Positions 1 through 8,008 of a DNA stretch of 23,530 nucleotides are shown here, piece by piece (position 1 is the stretch's first letter; each line of letters opens with the position of its first letter). The stretch lies in the IMG/VR virus record IMGVR_UViG_3300028589_000048, positions 1 through 23,530 of that record; one strand, written 5' to 3'. A program made the position numbers and the translations under genes. Below the pieces are notes generated by a model. The model made no database searches. It was not told the DNA's origin and was given only the letters and a program-made list of their open reading frames with translations. The stretch is from a virus.

Positions 1-2408
1 GCACCACCGAGCAGGGTGCCGATGGTGGTGGCGAGGTCGAAGATGATCGGCACCAGCGGCATGAGCGACTCCAGCACCGGCCCCAGCGCCGCGACCATCT
101 GCACCGCGACCGGGGACAGGGCGGTGACCATGGAGTTGAAGCCGGGCAGGATCTGGTCCCGGATCCCGGCAACGATCGGTCCGACGAGGTTGTCGTTGAT
201 GGCCTGCGCGACCGGGGTCAGGGCCGTGATGAGGTTGATCACCGCGTCCCCGAGCGGGGTGACGAGGGTCTGGAACTGCGCCGAGGTCTGGTCAAGGATC
301 GGGCCGAGCTGGACGGTGAAGGCGGTGGCGATCTTGGCGACGTTCTGCAGGATCGCGCCGAACAGGGTCATGACGTTGCCGAGCGAGTTGGCGAACGGGG
401 TGATGGCGGGGGCGAGCAGCGCCACGGCGGTCGCGATCCCGGTGGTGAAGTCGATGATGCCCTTCTGCACCAGCGGGTTCTGCATCACCTGCCCGATGTA
501 GCCGATCACGGTCCCCACGGCGGTGCCGATGGCCGAGAGCGCGGCCTGCACCACGGGCATGACGGACTGCAGCGGCCCGCCCAGATTCCCGAGCGCCTCC
601 CCGACGCGCTGGGTCAGGGTCAGCATCCCGGAGAGCAGCTGGGTGATCGCGGTCTGCGCGCCCGCGGACTGCATCGCCTTCGCCATCCCCTGCATGTTGT
701 CGGCGAAGGTCTTGAGCCCGCCGAATCCGGCGGCGGTCGCGGCGGAATCGAGGGCGTTGAAGATCCCGAACAGCCCGTCGATGGCCCGGCCGATGTTCTT
801 GAAGCCCTCGATCATCCCGTCGATCCAGCCGATGAGCCGGCCGTCGGCGGACGCGGCCTTGATGAAGTTGTCGAAGTCGGTGGAGAGCTTCACGATCCAC
901 GCCCCGAACCGCTCGAAATACTGGGACGCGGCCAGGCCGAGGATGGTGAACGCGCTGATCAGCGGCTTCATCGCACCCTTGGCGATGTCGATCCCGGCGT
1001 TCATCCGGTCGAACATCGTCGTGATGTTCTGCGGGTGGATGTTCTTGACCGCGGTGGCGAGGGACGCGAACAGCCCGCCGAGGGCGGTGGCGGTGTGGTT
1101 CAGGTTGGTGGTCAGCGTCGGCAGCAGGGTCTTGACCATGGACCGGATCGGGTCCGCGGCCTGCTTCCAGAACTTCGCGGAGATCGAGTCCTGCAGTTTG
1201 TGGAATGCCGGGGCGAGGTCCTTGAGCACCACGTCCATGTCCTGGAACGCGGACTTGAGCACGAGGGCCTGGATGATGCCGCCGACGAGGAAGCCGGGGG
1301 CGACGGCGGCGAGCCCGCCGATGACGGTGCCGAGGTCAGCGGCGATGGTGACCAGGGAGGCCAGCGCGGACCCGCCGATGGAGGCCATGGTGGCGAGTTT
1401 GGTGGTGGTCAGCGCGGACCGCAGCGCGATCCGGTCGAGGTTGTGGATGAAGTCGAGGCCTTCGCGGATCATGTCGCCGAAAACGTTGATGCCGGCGAAT
1501 CCGCCGAGGTGTTCGCGGAAGCCCTTGGTGGCCTTGAACAGTCCGGCCAGCACGGTGCGGAACCGGCCGCCGTGGAAGTTGAGTTTGCGGAAGGCCCGCT
1601 CCCCGACGACCCCGGCTTCCTCCACCTCGGCGGTGGTGTCCGTGACGGATCGGTGGCGTTCTTCCTCCCCGGCGATCCAGGCCGCGACGTCGTCGCGCAT
1701 CCGGTCCGCGTTGTCCTTGGAGATCCGGCCCAGCCGGAACATCTCGGCGTTGACGTGCGCGACCCGGTCCCGCATCCCGTCGAGGTCATCGAAGCTCTGG
1801 GAGAACTTGGTCCAGTCCATGTCATTCACGGCCCGGACCATCCGGGAGAAGTCGTTGTTCAGGTCATCCATCTGGTTGGCCCGGAACATCGCCTCGAAGC
1901 TCCTGTTGTACCGGTCCTGCGCCTCCTGCATCCGGGCCATGTCGAACAGCAGCTGCTCGTTCTGGTGGCGCTGGGCGTCGGCGGCGGCGGCGCGCTCGTT
2001 CGCGGCGTCCCGCTCGGCGAAGAACATCTGGTGCTGGGCCTTGACCGCGTCCCCGATCTGCTTCGTGACGGCCTGGTACTGGTGCTCGGTGGCCTTGCCG
2101 GCGGCCAGCGCATCGTTCATCAGGTCGAGGATCTTCTCGTGCGCGGAGTCCAGGTCGGTGGAGTCGAACTTCCCGAACGCCTTCTCCCAGTCGAAGGGGT
2201 TGCCGGTGTAGATCGCGTCGAGGGTGGAGCCCCACTGGTCCTGCATGTCCTTGAAGCCGCGCTTGGTGAAGCCCTCGCTGATCGAGTCGGCCAGCTCCAT
2301 GCCGAAGGCCTTGCCCGCGTCGTCGGCCTTGCCGAGGTCCTTGCGGAAATCGGAAAGGTCACCGTGGACCGAGATGTATGCGTCGGCTACTTCGCGTCCA
2401 AGACCCAC
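1..2408 (-). CDS. Tape measure protein, 3' end beyond the window (at least 802 aa)
   Basis: A frame opens with GTG at 2408 (AAGGA 10 nt upstream) and stays open to the window edge. It starts VGLGREVADAYISVHGDLSD. There is a long charged helical region rich in Gln/Arg/Asp (about residues 100-260). From about 330 there are long hydrophobic stretches (LASLVTIAADLGTVIGG, and near the edge a run ending VPIIFDLATTIGTLLGG). This build, helical rod plus hydrophobic segments, and the position after the chaperone pair are those of the tape measure, which sets tail length and helps DNA cross the membrane. No lysin motif is visible in the part present. Confidence 0.93.
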   Translation of the reverse strand, partial: MGLGREVADAYISVHGDLSDFRKDLGKADDAGKAFGMELADSISEGFTKRGFKDMQDQWGSTLDAIYTGNPFDWEKAFGKFDSTDLDSAHEKILDLMNDALAAGKATEHQYQAVTKQIGDAVKAQHQMFFAERDAANERAAAADAQRHQNEQLLFDMARMQEAQDRYNRSFEAMFRANQMDDLNNDFSRMVRAVNDMDWTKFSQSFDDLDGMRDRVAHVNAEMFRLGRISKDNADRMRDDVAAWIAGEEERHRSVTDTTAEVEEAGVVGERAFRKLNFHGGRFRTVLAGLFKATKGFREHLGGFAGINVFGDMIREGLDFIHNLDRIALRSALTTTKLATMASIGGSALASLVTIAADLGTVIGGLAAVAPGFLVGGIIQALVLKSAFQDMDVVLKDLAPAFHKLQDSISAKFWKQAADPIRSMVKTLLPTLTTNLNHTATALGGLFASLATAVKNIHPQNITTMFDRMNAGIDIAKGAMKPLISAFTILGLAASQYFERFGAWIVKLSTDFDNFIKAASADGRLIGWIDGMIEGFKNIGRAIDGLFGIFNALDSAATAAGFGGLKTFADNMQGMAKAMQSAGAQTAITQLLSGMLTLTQRVGEALGNLGGPLQSVMPVVQAALSAIGTAVGTVIGYIGQVMQNPLVQKGIIDFTTGIATAVALLAPAITPFANSLGNVMTLFGAILQNVAKIATAFTVQLGPILDQTSAQFQTLVTPLGDAVINLITALTPVAQAINDNLVGPIVAGIRDQILPGFNSMVTALSPVAVQMVAALGPVLESLMPLVPIIFDLATTIGTLLGG

Positions 2409-2435
2409 GGTGACCTGTTCCTTTTCATTGTGTTG

Positions 2436-3022
2436 CTAGAGGTGTTTCAGCTGGTCGATTTCGTTGGCGTCCGGCTCGGTGTTGCGCGCCTGCTGGCCGG
2501 GGAGCGGTGAATCGAGCTTCTCCAGCCATTTGCGGGCCTCCTCCTCGGACTGGTGTTCCAGCGCCCAGACGTAGATGACGTTTAGGAAGCTCGGCCACGG
2601 GAGGCTGAGGAGGTCGACGCCCTTGCCCGCGTACTCGCCGTCGATGCGCGCCCAGTTTTGCGCCGCGGTGACTGAAAGTCGGACGGCTGCTTCGAAGCTT
2701 TTCCCGACCACTCCTCGGTGATGTACTCCCAGAGGTCGAACAGGCCACCCTCCTCCTTGAGGTCGAAGCCCGAGTCGGAGTCGAGCATCTGGTCCTGAAA
2801 GTAGCGCTGGGTGTCGTCGTCGCCGAGTTCGATGAACAGGTGGATGAAGGTGCCTGCCGCTTTGAGCGACATCGACCGTCCGCCCATGGCGAGCATCATG
2901 GCCTGCTGTGCATCGTTGGGCTTGTAGAACTTGACCTTGGTCCCGTTGTGCAGGAACTCGATCGCGTCGTCCTCGTTGCGTGCGCCCGTGCCGGGCTTCG
3001 CCGCTGTTACAAATTCTTTCAT
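2436..3022 (-). CDS. Tail assembly chaperone, -1 frameshift fusion product (195 aa)
   Basis: Ribosomes slipping back one base at the heptamer at 2699-2705 join the first 108 residues of the unshifted product to an 87-residue extension (SFEAAVRLSVTAAQNWARI, LLSLPWPSFLNVIYVWALEH, EEEARKWLEKL). This is the gpG-T type product found before the tape measure in most siphoviruses. The extension has normal protein composition while the 0-frame tail does not, which supports the shift. The tape measure starts 27 nt after the stop of this product. Confidence 0.87.
2582..3022 (-). CDS. Tail assembly chaperone, unshifted product (146 aa)
   Basis: The first of two overlapping tail chaperone products that coat the tape measure during tail assembly. 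It has a GGAG site 7 nt before the ATG. It holds KVKFYKPNDAQQAMMLAMGG, AAGTFIHLFIELGDDDTQRY and GGLFDLWEYITEEWSGK, the order usual for the 'G' type protein. Beyond the slippery site at codon 108 the unshifted frame turns into a Ser/Arg/Ala-rich low-complexity tail of 38 residues, as expected of a region not under strong protein-level selection. Confidence 0.88.
   Translation of the reverse strand: MKEFVTAAKPGTGARNEDDAIEFLHNGTKVKFYKPNDAQQAMMLAMGGRSMSLKAAGTFIHLFIELGDDDTQRYFQDQMLDSDSGFDLKEEGGLFDLWEYITEEWSGKASKQPSDFQSPRRKTGRASTASTRARASTSSASRGRAS
2699..2705 (-). other. Slippery heptamer GGGAAAA for -1 frameshifting
   Basis: In the 0 frame it reads G-GGA-AAA, the X-XXY-YYZ form required for tandem slippage by -1, and is close to the GGGAAAG of phage lambda. 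It lies where the coding signal changes from the 0 to the -1 frame. No downstream pseudoknot was evaluated. Confidence 0.88.
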
Positions 3023-3088
3023 GGGTAATCTCCTATGTTTCCGTCTCCGGAGTGGCGGATAGTTTCGCCTGGATTCAGCGTACCGGCA

Positions 3089-3610
3089 CTACAAGCGCTG
3101 GGCGGCCATTGATGCAGCCAAGCCTTCCTTGAGGAATGGCTTGGATCTCTGGCCCCTAACAAGGTCAGCGCGGAACACTCCCTTGCCTTGGGCCTGCTGT
3201 TTCGTACTGCGGCTGCCCCACTCTGCTAGCTTTTGCGCACCGGCGCCGGAGAAAGCGATGTTGGTATGCGCCGCTTTCCTGCTCTTGGGGACCACCATGT
3301 GCGGGTGCCCGGCGATATACCCGGCCCCGCCCCCGGCAGTGCCCTCGTGGAACCAGATCGCGTGCTTCGCGGACGCACCGGCGCGCGCCACACCCTGCAA
3401 AGGGCCCTCCAGCTTCGACCGGTTCCACCACAGCGAGCGCAGCAGCCGGCCGGACCGGACGTGCCCGGCGGAAATGTACGCCACCGAGTAGACCTTCACC
3501 CCGCGGGAGACGTCGTTGAGCAGGTTGGCGACCTCGCCGCCCTCACGGATGTAGGACTGCACCGCCTCCTCGTGGATGTCGGTGTGGGAGAACGCGATGA
3601 AGTGCGCCAT
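3089..3610 (-). CDS. HK97 gp10-like neck/tail-completion protein (173 aa)
   Basis: The ATG at 3610 overlaps the previous stop (TGATG). The segments GHVRSGRLLRSLWWNRSK, AKHAIWFHEGTAGGGAGY, HPHMVVPKSRKAAHTNIAF and LVRGQRSKPFLKEGL fit the gp10-like pattern (SGRL..S ... YA.WVHEGT ... GQ..KPFL). Members act at the head-tail junction or tail terminator. The last third of the gene (3089-3200) is less GC-rich than the rest. A 66-nt gap follows, holding only the ribosome binding site of the chaperone gene. Confidence 0.8.
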   Translation of the reverse strand: MAHFIAFSHTDIHEEAVQSYIREGGEVANLLNDVSRGVKVYSVAYISAGHVRSGRLLRSLWWNRSKLEGPLQGVARAGASAKHAIWFHEGTAGGGAGYIAGHPHMVVPKSRKAAHTNIAFSGAGAQKLAEWGSRSTKQQAQGKGVFRADLVRGQRSKPFLKEGLAASMAAQRL

Positions 3611-4107
3611 CAGTCGTCCTCGTCCCCCCCGATGACCATGGTCCACAGCCCGCCCAGGACCCCGCCCTCGGGCCCCTGCGGCGCCCAGTCGCCGAGGATC
3701 AGCTGGTCGATCCCGGCGCCCCGGATCGCGGCGTGCATCATCTCCAGCTCCGCGTAGATCCGCATCGACGCCTCGAAGTTCTCGATGTCATCCGGGACCA
3801 CGAACTTCCCCAGCCGGTCCTCCAGCACCGGGCCGGGCCCGACCATGCCCATCTCCACCGTGTACGCCAGGGAGTAGGCGCAGTTGTTCACCGTGATGTC
3901 GGCGGCGGGGAACGCCAGCGTCGGGTTCACCGACACCAGCCGGACCCACGCGGTGCCCCGGCAGTCGGACTCCGGGCCGAAGTCCACCGGCACCGCAGTG
4001 CCCGGGTAGACGCTGATCGCGCAGTAGTCCTCCTCCTTGCCCGCCTTCCGGATCTCCCGGGTCAGGGACTCGAGCAGCGCCGCCATCATCTCCGGCAGCG
4101 CCCGCAC
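3610..4107 (-). CDS. Head-to-tail connector or tail terminator (165 aa)
   Basis: A GTG start directly follows the adaptor TAG; in-frame ATGs at codons 7 and 8 are alternatives. The protein has CRGTAWVRLVSVNPTLAFPA (49-68), a Cys in ITVNNCAYSLAYTVEMGMVG and a Gly-rich end (GPEGGVLGGLWTMVIGG). The layout, a helical start, a beta core and a 'GG.W.v.v' end, matches a neck protein that follows the adaptor in actinophages and is called either stopper or tail terminator. The exact role is not settled by sequence alone. Confidence 0.75.
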   Translation of the reverse strand: MRALPEMMAALLESLTREIRKAGKEEDYCAISVYPGTAVPVDFGPESDCRGTAWVRLVSVNPTLAFPAADITVNNCAYSLAYTVEMGMVGPGPVLEDRLGKFVVPDDIENFEASMRIYAELEMMHAAIRGAGIDQLILGDWAPQGPEGGVLGGLWTMVIGGDEDD

Positions 4108-4848
4108 CTAGAACACCCCCCAGGTCACTTCGCGCTGGACCGGGGCGTCGATGGAGTACACCTTCGGGGCGTGCTTGATCCCGGCCGGGTTCCACAGCCG
4201 CAGGTACACGTCGACTTCCTCGAGCCCGGTGGTGCCGTCCGGGAACATCCCCGGCGTCAGCTCCATGTTGATCCCCTGCCGGGACACCGCCGTCGCGCGC
4301 GCCGAGAGGCGGCAGTTCTTGGCGCTGGTGATCGACTTGAGGAACTCCCACGCCAGCACCCCGCCGGCGTAGGCGCCCATCGAGTCCACCGGGTAGGCGT
4401 TGAGGTAGGTGACGGTGAAGTCCTTCCCGCCGCACGCGGGCCAGGTCGCGCCGATCCCGTGCCGGATCAGCCGGTTGCCGTCCTCGACATGGTAGGAGTC
4501 CGCATCCAGCACCACCCCGTCGACCTTGACCTCGAGGATCTCCCCGACCGGGGCCTCCAGCCACACCCCGTTGACCCCGGCGCAGCCGCAGTACAGCGCG
4601 CAGTTGCACGCCTTGAGCGCCGCGGAGGACGGGAAGTACGGTGCCGGGTAGAACATGTCCCGCTTCATCACGGGGGAGGTGCAGGTCCGGCCCGCGGGCA
4701 TCACCGTGCGCGGCAGCCCGCCGACCCGGTTCAGGGTCAGCGACCGCAGCGAGGCCGCGGCGAGGTTCTCGGCCCGCGACACCTGGTCGGCGGTCGCGGC
4801 GTCCCGGGCGGCGAGGGATTCCTCGGGCCAGTCGATGGTCCACTGCAT
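4108..4848 (-). CDS. Head-to-tail adaptor (246 aa)
   Basis: This protein sits under the portal and begins the neck. The pattern is that of actinophage adaptors: a helical start (DWPEESLAARDAATADQVSR), AASLRSLTLNRVGGLPRTVM, a cysteine-rich patch (KACNCALYCGCAG, after which VWLEAPVGEILEVKVDGVVL follows), DADSYHVEDGNRLIRHG, FTVTYLNAYPVDSMGAYAGG and ATAVSRQGINMEL. AAAGGA lies 10 nt upstream of the ATG. Its stop (TAG) abuts the GTG of the next gene. The cysteines are many for a cytoplasmic neck protein and are a common feature of this family as I know it. Confidence 0.85.
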   Translation of the reverse strand: MQWTIDWPEESLAARDAATADQVSRAENLAAASLRSLTLNRVGGLPRTVMPAGRTCTSPVMKRDMFYPAPYFPSSAALKACNCALYCGCAGVNGVWLEAPVGEILEVKVDGVVLDADSYHVEDGNRLIRHGIGATWPACGGKDFTVTYLNAYPVDSMGAYAGGVLAWEFLKSITSAKNCRLSARATAVSRQGINMELTPGMFPDGTTGLEEVDVYLRLWNPAGIKHAPKVYSIDAPVQREVTWGVF

Positions 4849-4870
4849 GGTGGGGGTGTCCTTTCTGGAA

Positions 4871-4894
4871 GGGGGGTCGGCGTACCGACCCCCC
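4871..4894 (-). terminator. Terminator after the surface-enzyme genes
   Basis: A perfect 10-bp stem (4871-4880 with 4885-4894) closed by a 4-nt loop, followed by TTCC on the minus strand. It fills the 55-nt gap before the adaptor gene, and the adaptor ribosome binding site (AAAGGA) lies immediately beyond it. Confidence 0.85.
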
Positions 4895-4903
4895 TCGGGG
4901 TTG

Positions 4904-5674
4904 CTAGGAGGTGAGGTTGCGGTAGGTCACGCCGGTGGAGGTCAGCGTGCCGTTGGAGTTGAACAGCGAGGAGAACCACATCTGCTCGTCCGCGTTGTCC
5001 CGGGTTTTCCACGCGAACCGCTCCAGCCACGGCCGCTTCTGCACCTCGGCCCAGAGGTCCTCCATATACTGGTTGACCTCGTCCCGGGAGTAGCGGGACG
5101 ACTTGACCCCGGAGCCGTCGACGGCCGTGAAGTCGGCGACGGCCGTCTCGGTCACCCAGACCGGCTTGCCCCACCGGTCATGCAGCGCATCGACCTTGTT
5201 CAGGAACGTCGACACGGACGGGTTCTGGTAGATGTGGGCGCAGACGAAGTCGATCTTGAGGTCCGGGGACTCCAGCTCGGTGCTGTCGATCATGAACCGG
5301 TTCATCCACCAGGCGTCCGGGGACACGGTGACCGGGGAGCCGATCTTGAGGCTCTCCACCGCCGCGGCCTTCTCCAGCGCCCGCCATGCCGCGCGCGCCT
5401 CGCCGGTGCTCATGTCGGCCTGCGAGTCGTGGTCGGGCTCGTTGAAGCCCAGGATGCGGGTGGGCATGTTCAGCGCGGCCAAGTCAGTGTTCAGCGTCTC
5501 CAGCCGGGCGGCGGAGTCCGAGTACAGCATCGGCACGAACGGGGCGGTGACCTTCCCGGCGCCGTAGAGCCGGGTCTGGTTCCAGTTGTACCACCAGTCC
5601 AGATCGAGGGAGTTGAGCTTGGCGACGTCGGCGTCGGTCCGGGAGGCGTAGCCGAGGCCCTTGAGTGTGCCCAT
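4904..5674 (-). CDS. GH128-like glycoside hydrolase (Asl1-type catalytic core, 256 aa)
   Basis: The single domain matches the GH128/Asl1 TIM-barrel: LDWWYNWN (25-32), PFVPMLYSD (45-53), RILGFNEPDHDSQADMS (73-89; probable acid/base E79), KIDFVCAHIY (140-149) and KPVWVTETA (170-178; probable nucleophile E176). Known GH128 members are beta-1,3-glucanases, so a surface or capsule glucan is the expected substrate, though a wall polymer is possible. There is no signal peptide or binding module. It overlaps the peptidase gene by one base (TAATG) and ends 10 nt before a strong terminator. Together with the GDPD and M23 genes it forms a surface-degrading set. Confidence 0.87.
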   Translation of the reverse strand: MGTLKGLGYASRTDADVAKLNSLDLDWWYNWNQTRLYGAGKVTAPFVPMLYSDSAARLETLNTDLAALNMPTRILGFNEPDHDSQADMSTGEARAAWRALEKAAAVESLKIGSPVTVSPDAWWMNRFMIDSTELESPDLKIDFVCAHIYQNPSVSTFLNKVDALHDRWGKPVWVTETAVADFTAVDGSGVKSSRYSRDEVNQYMEDLWAEVQKRPWLERFAWKTRDNADEQMWFSSLFNSNGTLTSTGVTYRNLTS

Positions 5675-5937
5675 TACTTGGTCACCAGCGCGGCGGAGCG
5701 CTTGGCGATGGACTCGGCCTGCACAGCGCTGATCTCCAGCTTGTCCTGGTCCTTGCCGAGCACGGCCAGCGGCACGTCCTGGGTTTCGCCGTTCTTGAAG
5801 ATGTCGTAGACGCCCCAGCCGGCGAGCTTGCGGTAGTCCTCCAGCGTTTTCACATCCGGGATCCGGTGGTACCAGACCCCGTCGCCGATGTAGACGTTCT
5901 TGTCACCCTTGGGCTGGGTGATGATGAGCTTTCCCAT
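5674..5937 (-). CDS. Possible internal-start product: isolated wall-binding-like domain (87 aa)
   Basis: Within the M23 peptidase gene, ATG codon 181 (MGKLIITQPKGDKNVY) is in frame and lies 4 nt after AAGGAGGA, which matches the anti-Shine-Dalgarno sequence better than most gene starts in this window. Translation from here would give only the C-terminal domain. Several endolysins make their binding domain this way and assemble with the full-length enzyme. Here it is inference from the sequence. The alternative is that two once-separate genes were fused and the old start was kept. Confidence 0.5.
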   Translation of the reverse strand: MGKLIITQPKGDKNVYIGDGVWYHRIPDVKTLEDYRKLAGWGVYDIFKNGETQDVPLAVLGKDQDKLEISAVQAESIAKRSAALVTK

Positions 5938-6477
5938 GAAGTCCTCCTTGGACACTGGTGCGGGGGTGGAGGCTTCGCCCATCGCGGCGATGCCATTTGA
6001 TTCGAGGAAGTACTCATCGAAATTCAGGGGCGAGCGTCCGTAGACGTCGTTGTGCAGGTCGAAGTTCGGGTTGAGCCGTTCGACGTGGCAGTGCGCGCCG
6101 GAGGTGGCGGTTCCGGAGTTGCCGGACAGGCCGATGATCTGGCCCTTCTTCACCCGGGCCCCGACCGGCGCGGTCGAATCCGAGAGATGCGCGTAAACGA
6201 ACGTCGGCATCGTCTCGGTCCGGCCGAAGGCGTCGGTGCAGTCGAGCACGAGGGTGTCCCCGCCGTACCGGGTCAGCCACCACGGGTTCGCCGCGTAGTT
6301 GTCGCTGAGCCAGGACGAGTTGCGGATGATGCCGTCCGCCGCGGCCCGTACCGGAGTACCCACGGGTACCGCGTAGTCGCGGCCGGTGTGCCCGCCGCGC
6401 GGGTTGAAGCCGCCGGGGCTGGAACGGAACTCCTGGGAGATGCGCGTCCCCTTCGGGAACGGGTCCATGTAGGTCAT
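5674..6477 (-). CDS. M23-family peptidase with C-terminal wall-binding-like domain (267 aa)
   Basis: A zinc peptidase that would cut peptide cross-bridges or stems in peptidoglycan. Residues 1-160 hold the M23 signatures: GHTGRDYAVPVGTPVRAAAD (H30, D34), YAHLS (H97) and SGAHCHVE (H129, H131). A short Pro/Ala linker (about 168-176) leads to residues 181-267, with NVYIGDGVWYHRIPDVKTL, a small domain found at the end of many actinophage surface or lysis proteins. No signal peptide is seen. It could be the endolysin or a tail-tip lysin; no holin gene is adjacent. A strong internal ribosome binding site lies exactly at the domain boundary. The TAA overlaps the next ATG. Confidence 0.88.
   Translation of the reverse strand: MTYMDPFPKGTRISQEFRSSPGGFNPRGGHTGRDYAVPVGTPVRAAADGIIRNSSWLSDNYAANPWWLTRYGGDTLVLDCTDAFGRTETMPTFVYAHLSDSTAPVGARVKKGQIIGLSGNSGTATSGAHCHVERLNPNFDLHNDVYGRSPLNFDEYFLESNGIAAMGEASTPAPVSKEDFMGKLIITQPKGDKNVYIGDGVWYHRIPDVKTLEDYRKLAGWGVYDIFKNGETQDVPLAVLGKDQDKLEISAVQAESIAKRSAALVTK
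5942..5949 (-). promoter_or_regulatory. Internal Shine-Dalgarno inside the M23 peptidase gene
   Basis: AAGGAGGA on the minus strand, ending 4 nt before the in-frame ATG at 5937. It encodes Lys-Glu-Asp in the linker, so codon choice alone could produce it, but the match and spacing are close to ideal. Confidence 0.6.
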
Positions 6478-6492
6478 CGGTGGTGCCTTCTT

Positions 6493-8007
6493 CTAGGAGT
6501 ACTTGGGCAGGACGGTGCGGACATTGCTGGTCATCATCCCGGTGACGCCGAGCGCCAGGGCCCGGTCGCGCATCGCGGTGGTGTGGATTTCCCACATGAT
6601 GACCTTCTTGCCGAGGCTGTTCGCCAGCGCCACCACCCCCGTGATGTAGGCGTCGGACGCGGCGTGGTTCACCCCGATCCAGTCCACGTCGGACTTCGCC
6701 ACCAGCGTCTGCCAGTCCGCGTGCGCCGCATCGTCGTGGAGCAGGTAGCCCCAGGTGGTGAACCCGGCGGTCTTGGCCCCGGAGAAGCCGGAGACGATCG
6801 GCGCCTTCCAGACGATCCGGTTGGTGATGTCCGGGTAGGTCTTGATCAGCGCGATCAGATCCGCCTGCCAGGCGCCGCCGGACTTGGGCTCGATGAACAG
6901 CACATGGTTGGAGGCGTAGGCCGCGAGCACGTCGGTGAGCCGGGTGACGGGCACCCGGTCCTGCGTCGGGTTGTCCGTCAGCCCGCCGGTGGTGGTCAGC
7001 GCCTCGACCTGCGCGGCGGTCGCCGCGCTGAATGCGAGGTTGGTCCCGGTCATCCGCGACAGGTTGGTGTCGTGGTGGCAGAAGATGACGTTGTCGGTGG
7101 TGGTGTTCACCGACACCTCGAGGGCCTTCATGCCGTAGTTGACCGAGTTCTTGAACGCGCGCATCGTGTGCTCGGGCCAGTTGTCCATCGAGCCGCGGTG
7201 CGCGATGTAGAACGGGGACGTCGCCAGCAGGTCCGCGATCCGGTAGTTGCCGGTGGCGGGCTGGGACTGCGCGAGCGCCACCTCGGCCGTGCCGTTCCAC
7301 AGCTTCGCCGTCACGGGGACCTCGACGCCGCCGACCCAGCGCGAAAGCCCGCCGGTGACGGGGTTCGGCGCGACCGGGATCCCGAGCTGCACGGCCCAGC
7401 CGTTCGCGGCCTGCGTGTTCGGGTAGGTGATGGTCACCGACGGGGTGGCCCCGCCGGCGCCGGGGGCGATGGAGCCGACGGCAATCGTCTCGATCTGGGT
7501 GGTGCCGTTCTGCGGCACGAAGAACCACGGCGTGGCCCCGGTCATCGAGGAGATGTTCGCCTCGGTCGCAGACGTGCGTTCGGTGGAGATCACCAGCGCC
7601 AGCGTCCCGGCCGCGACGGTGATCGGGTCGGCGATGTTGCTGAACGTGGCGCCGGAGTTGGCCCGGTAGCGGCCGTCCGTGGGGATCACCCAGCCGGTGT
7701 CGGCCGCGCCGCGCACCCACATCATGGCGATCTTCGCGGAGGTGGTCGCGCCGCCGAAGGTGAAGGTGTAGCCGGTGTCCCCGGCCAGGCGCTTCTTGGT
7801 GAACACGGCGGTGTTCAGCGTGCCGGTGCCCTTCATGTTGTACAGGGCCGTCCACCCCGCGGGCACGGCGAGGACCTGACCCTGGCCCGTGACGACGACG
7901 GCGACGAGCCAGTCCCCGGCGGCGATGGTGCCGTCCGGGGTCAGGGTGTAGGAGAACGTGCCGGTCGTGAACTCGACCTGCGTGTGCCCGACGAGGGAGA
8001 CGGCCAT
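6493..8007 (-). CDS. Tail protein with glycerophosphodiester phosphodiesterase (GDPD) domain (504 aa)
   Basis: Residues 1-225 are strand-rich, with no catalytic motif (virion attachment or binding part). Residues about 265-504 are a TIM-barrel GDPD: AHRGSMDNWPEHT (H270, R271, E279), ALEVSVNTTTDNVIF (E297), HHDTNLSRMTG (H312, D313) and LFIEPK (E373, K375). The family hydrolyses glycerophosphodiesters; in a phage tail the likely substrate is glycerol-phosphate teichoic acid or a similar surface polymer. The usual E-x-D metal pair reads E297-V-S299, so one ligand is a serine. I recall similar E-x-S forms in other actinobacterial relatives, so activity should not be ruled out. Translation starts 1 nt after the previous gene. 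Confidence 0.87.
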   Translation of the reverse strand: MAVSLVGHTQVEFTTGTFSYTLTPDGTIAAGDWLVAVVVTGQGQVLAVPAGWTALYNMKGTGTLNTAVFTKKRLAGDTGYTFTFGGATTSAKIAMMWVRGAADTGWVIPTDGRYRANSGATFSNIADPITVAAGTLALVISTERTSATEANISSMTGATPWFFVPQNGTTQIETIAVGSIAPGAGGATPSVTITYPNTQAANGWAVQLGIPVAPNPVTGGLSRWVGGVEVPVTAKLWNGTAEVALAQSQPATGNYRIADLLATSPFYIAHRGSMDNWPEHTMRAFKNSVNYGMKALEVSVNTTTDNVIFCHHDTNLSRMTGTNLAFSAATAAQVEALTTTGGLTDNPTQDRVPVTRLTDVLAAYASNHVLFIEPKSGGAWQADLIALIKTYPDITNRIVWKAPIVSGFSGAKTAGFTTWGYLLHDDAAHADWQTLVAKSDVDWIGVNHAASDAYITGVVALANSLGKKVIMWEIHTTAMRDRALALGVTGMMTSNVRTVLPKYS

Positions 8008-8008
8008 C

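Noticed and set aside
523-2211. 562-aa plus-strand open frame opposite the tape measure gene
   Set aside because: The minus-strand tape measure frame is open over the whole region, with the expected helical and hydrophobic pattern and position; the plus frame is Ser/Arg/Ala-rich noise.
6014-7855. 613-aa minus-strand open frame overlapping the GDPD and M23 genes in another frame
   Set aside because: Arg/His/Asp-rich with no motifs; it crosses the boundary of two genes that have convincing catalytic residues.
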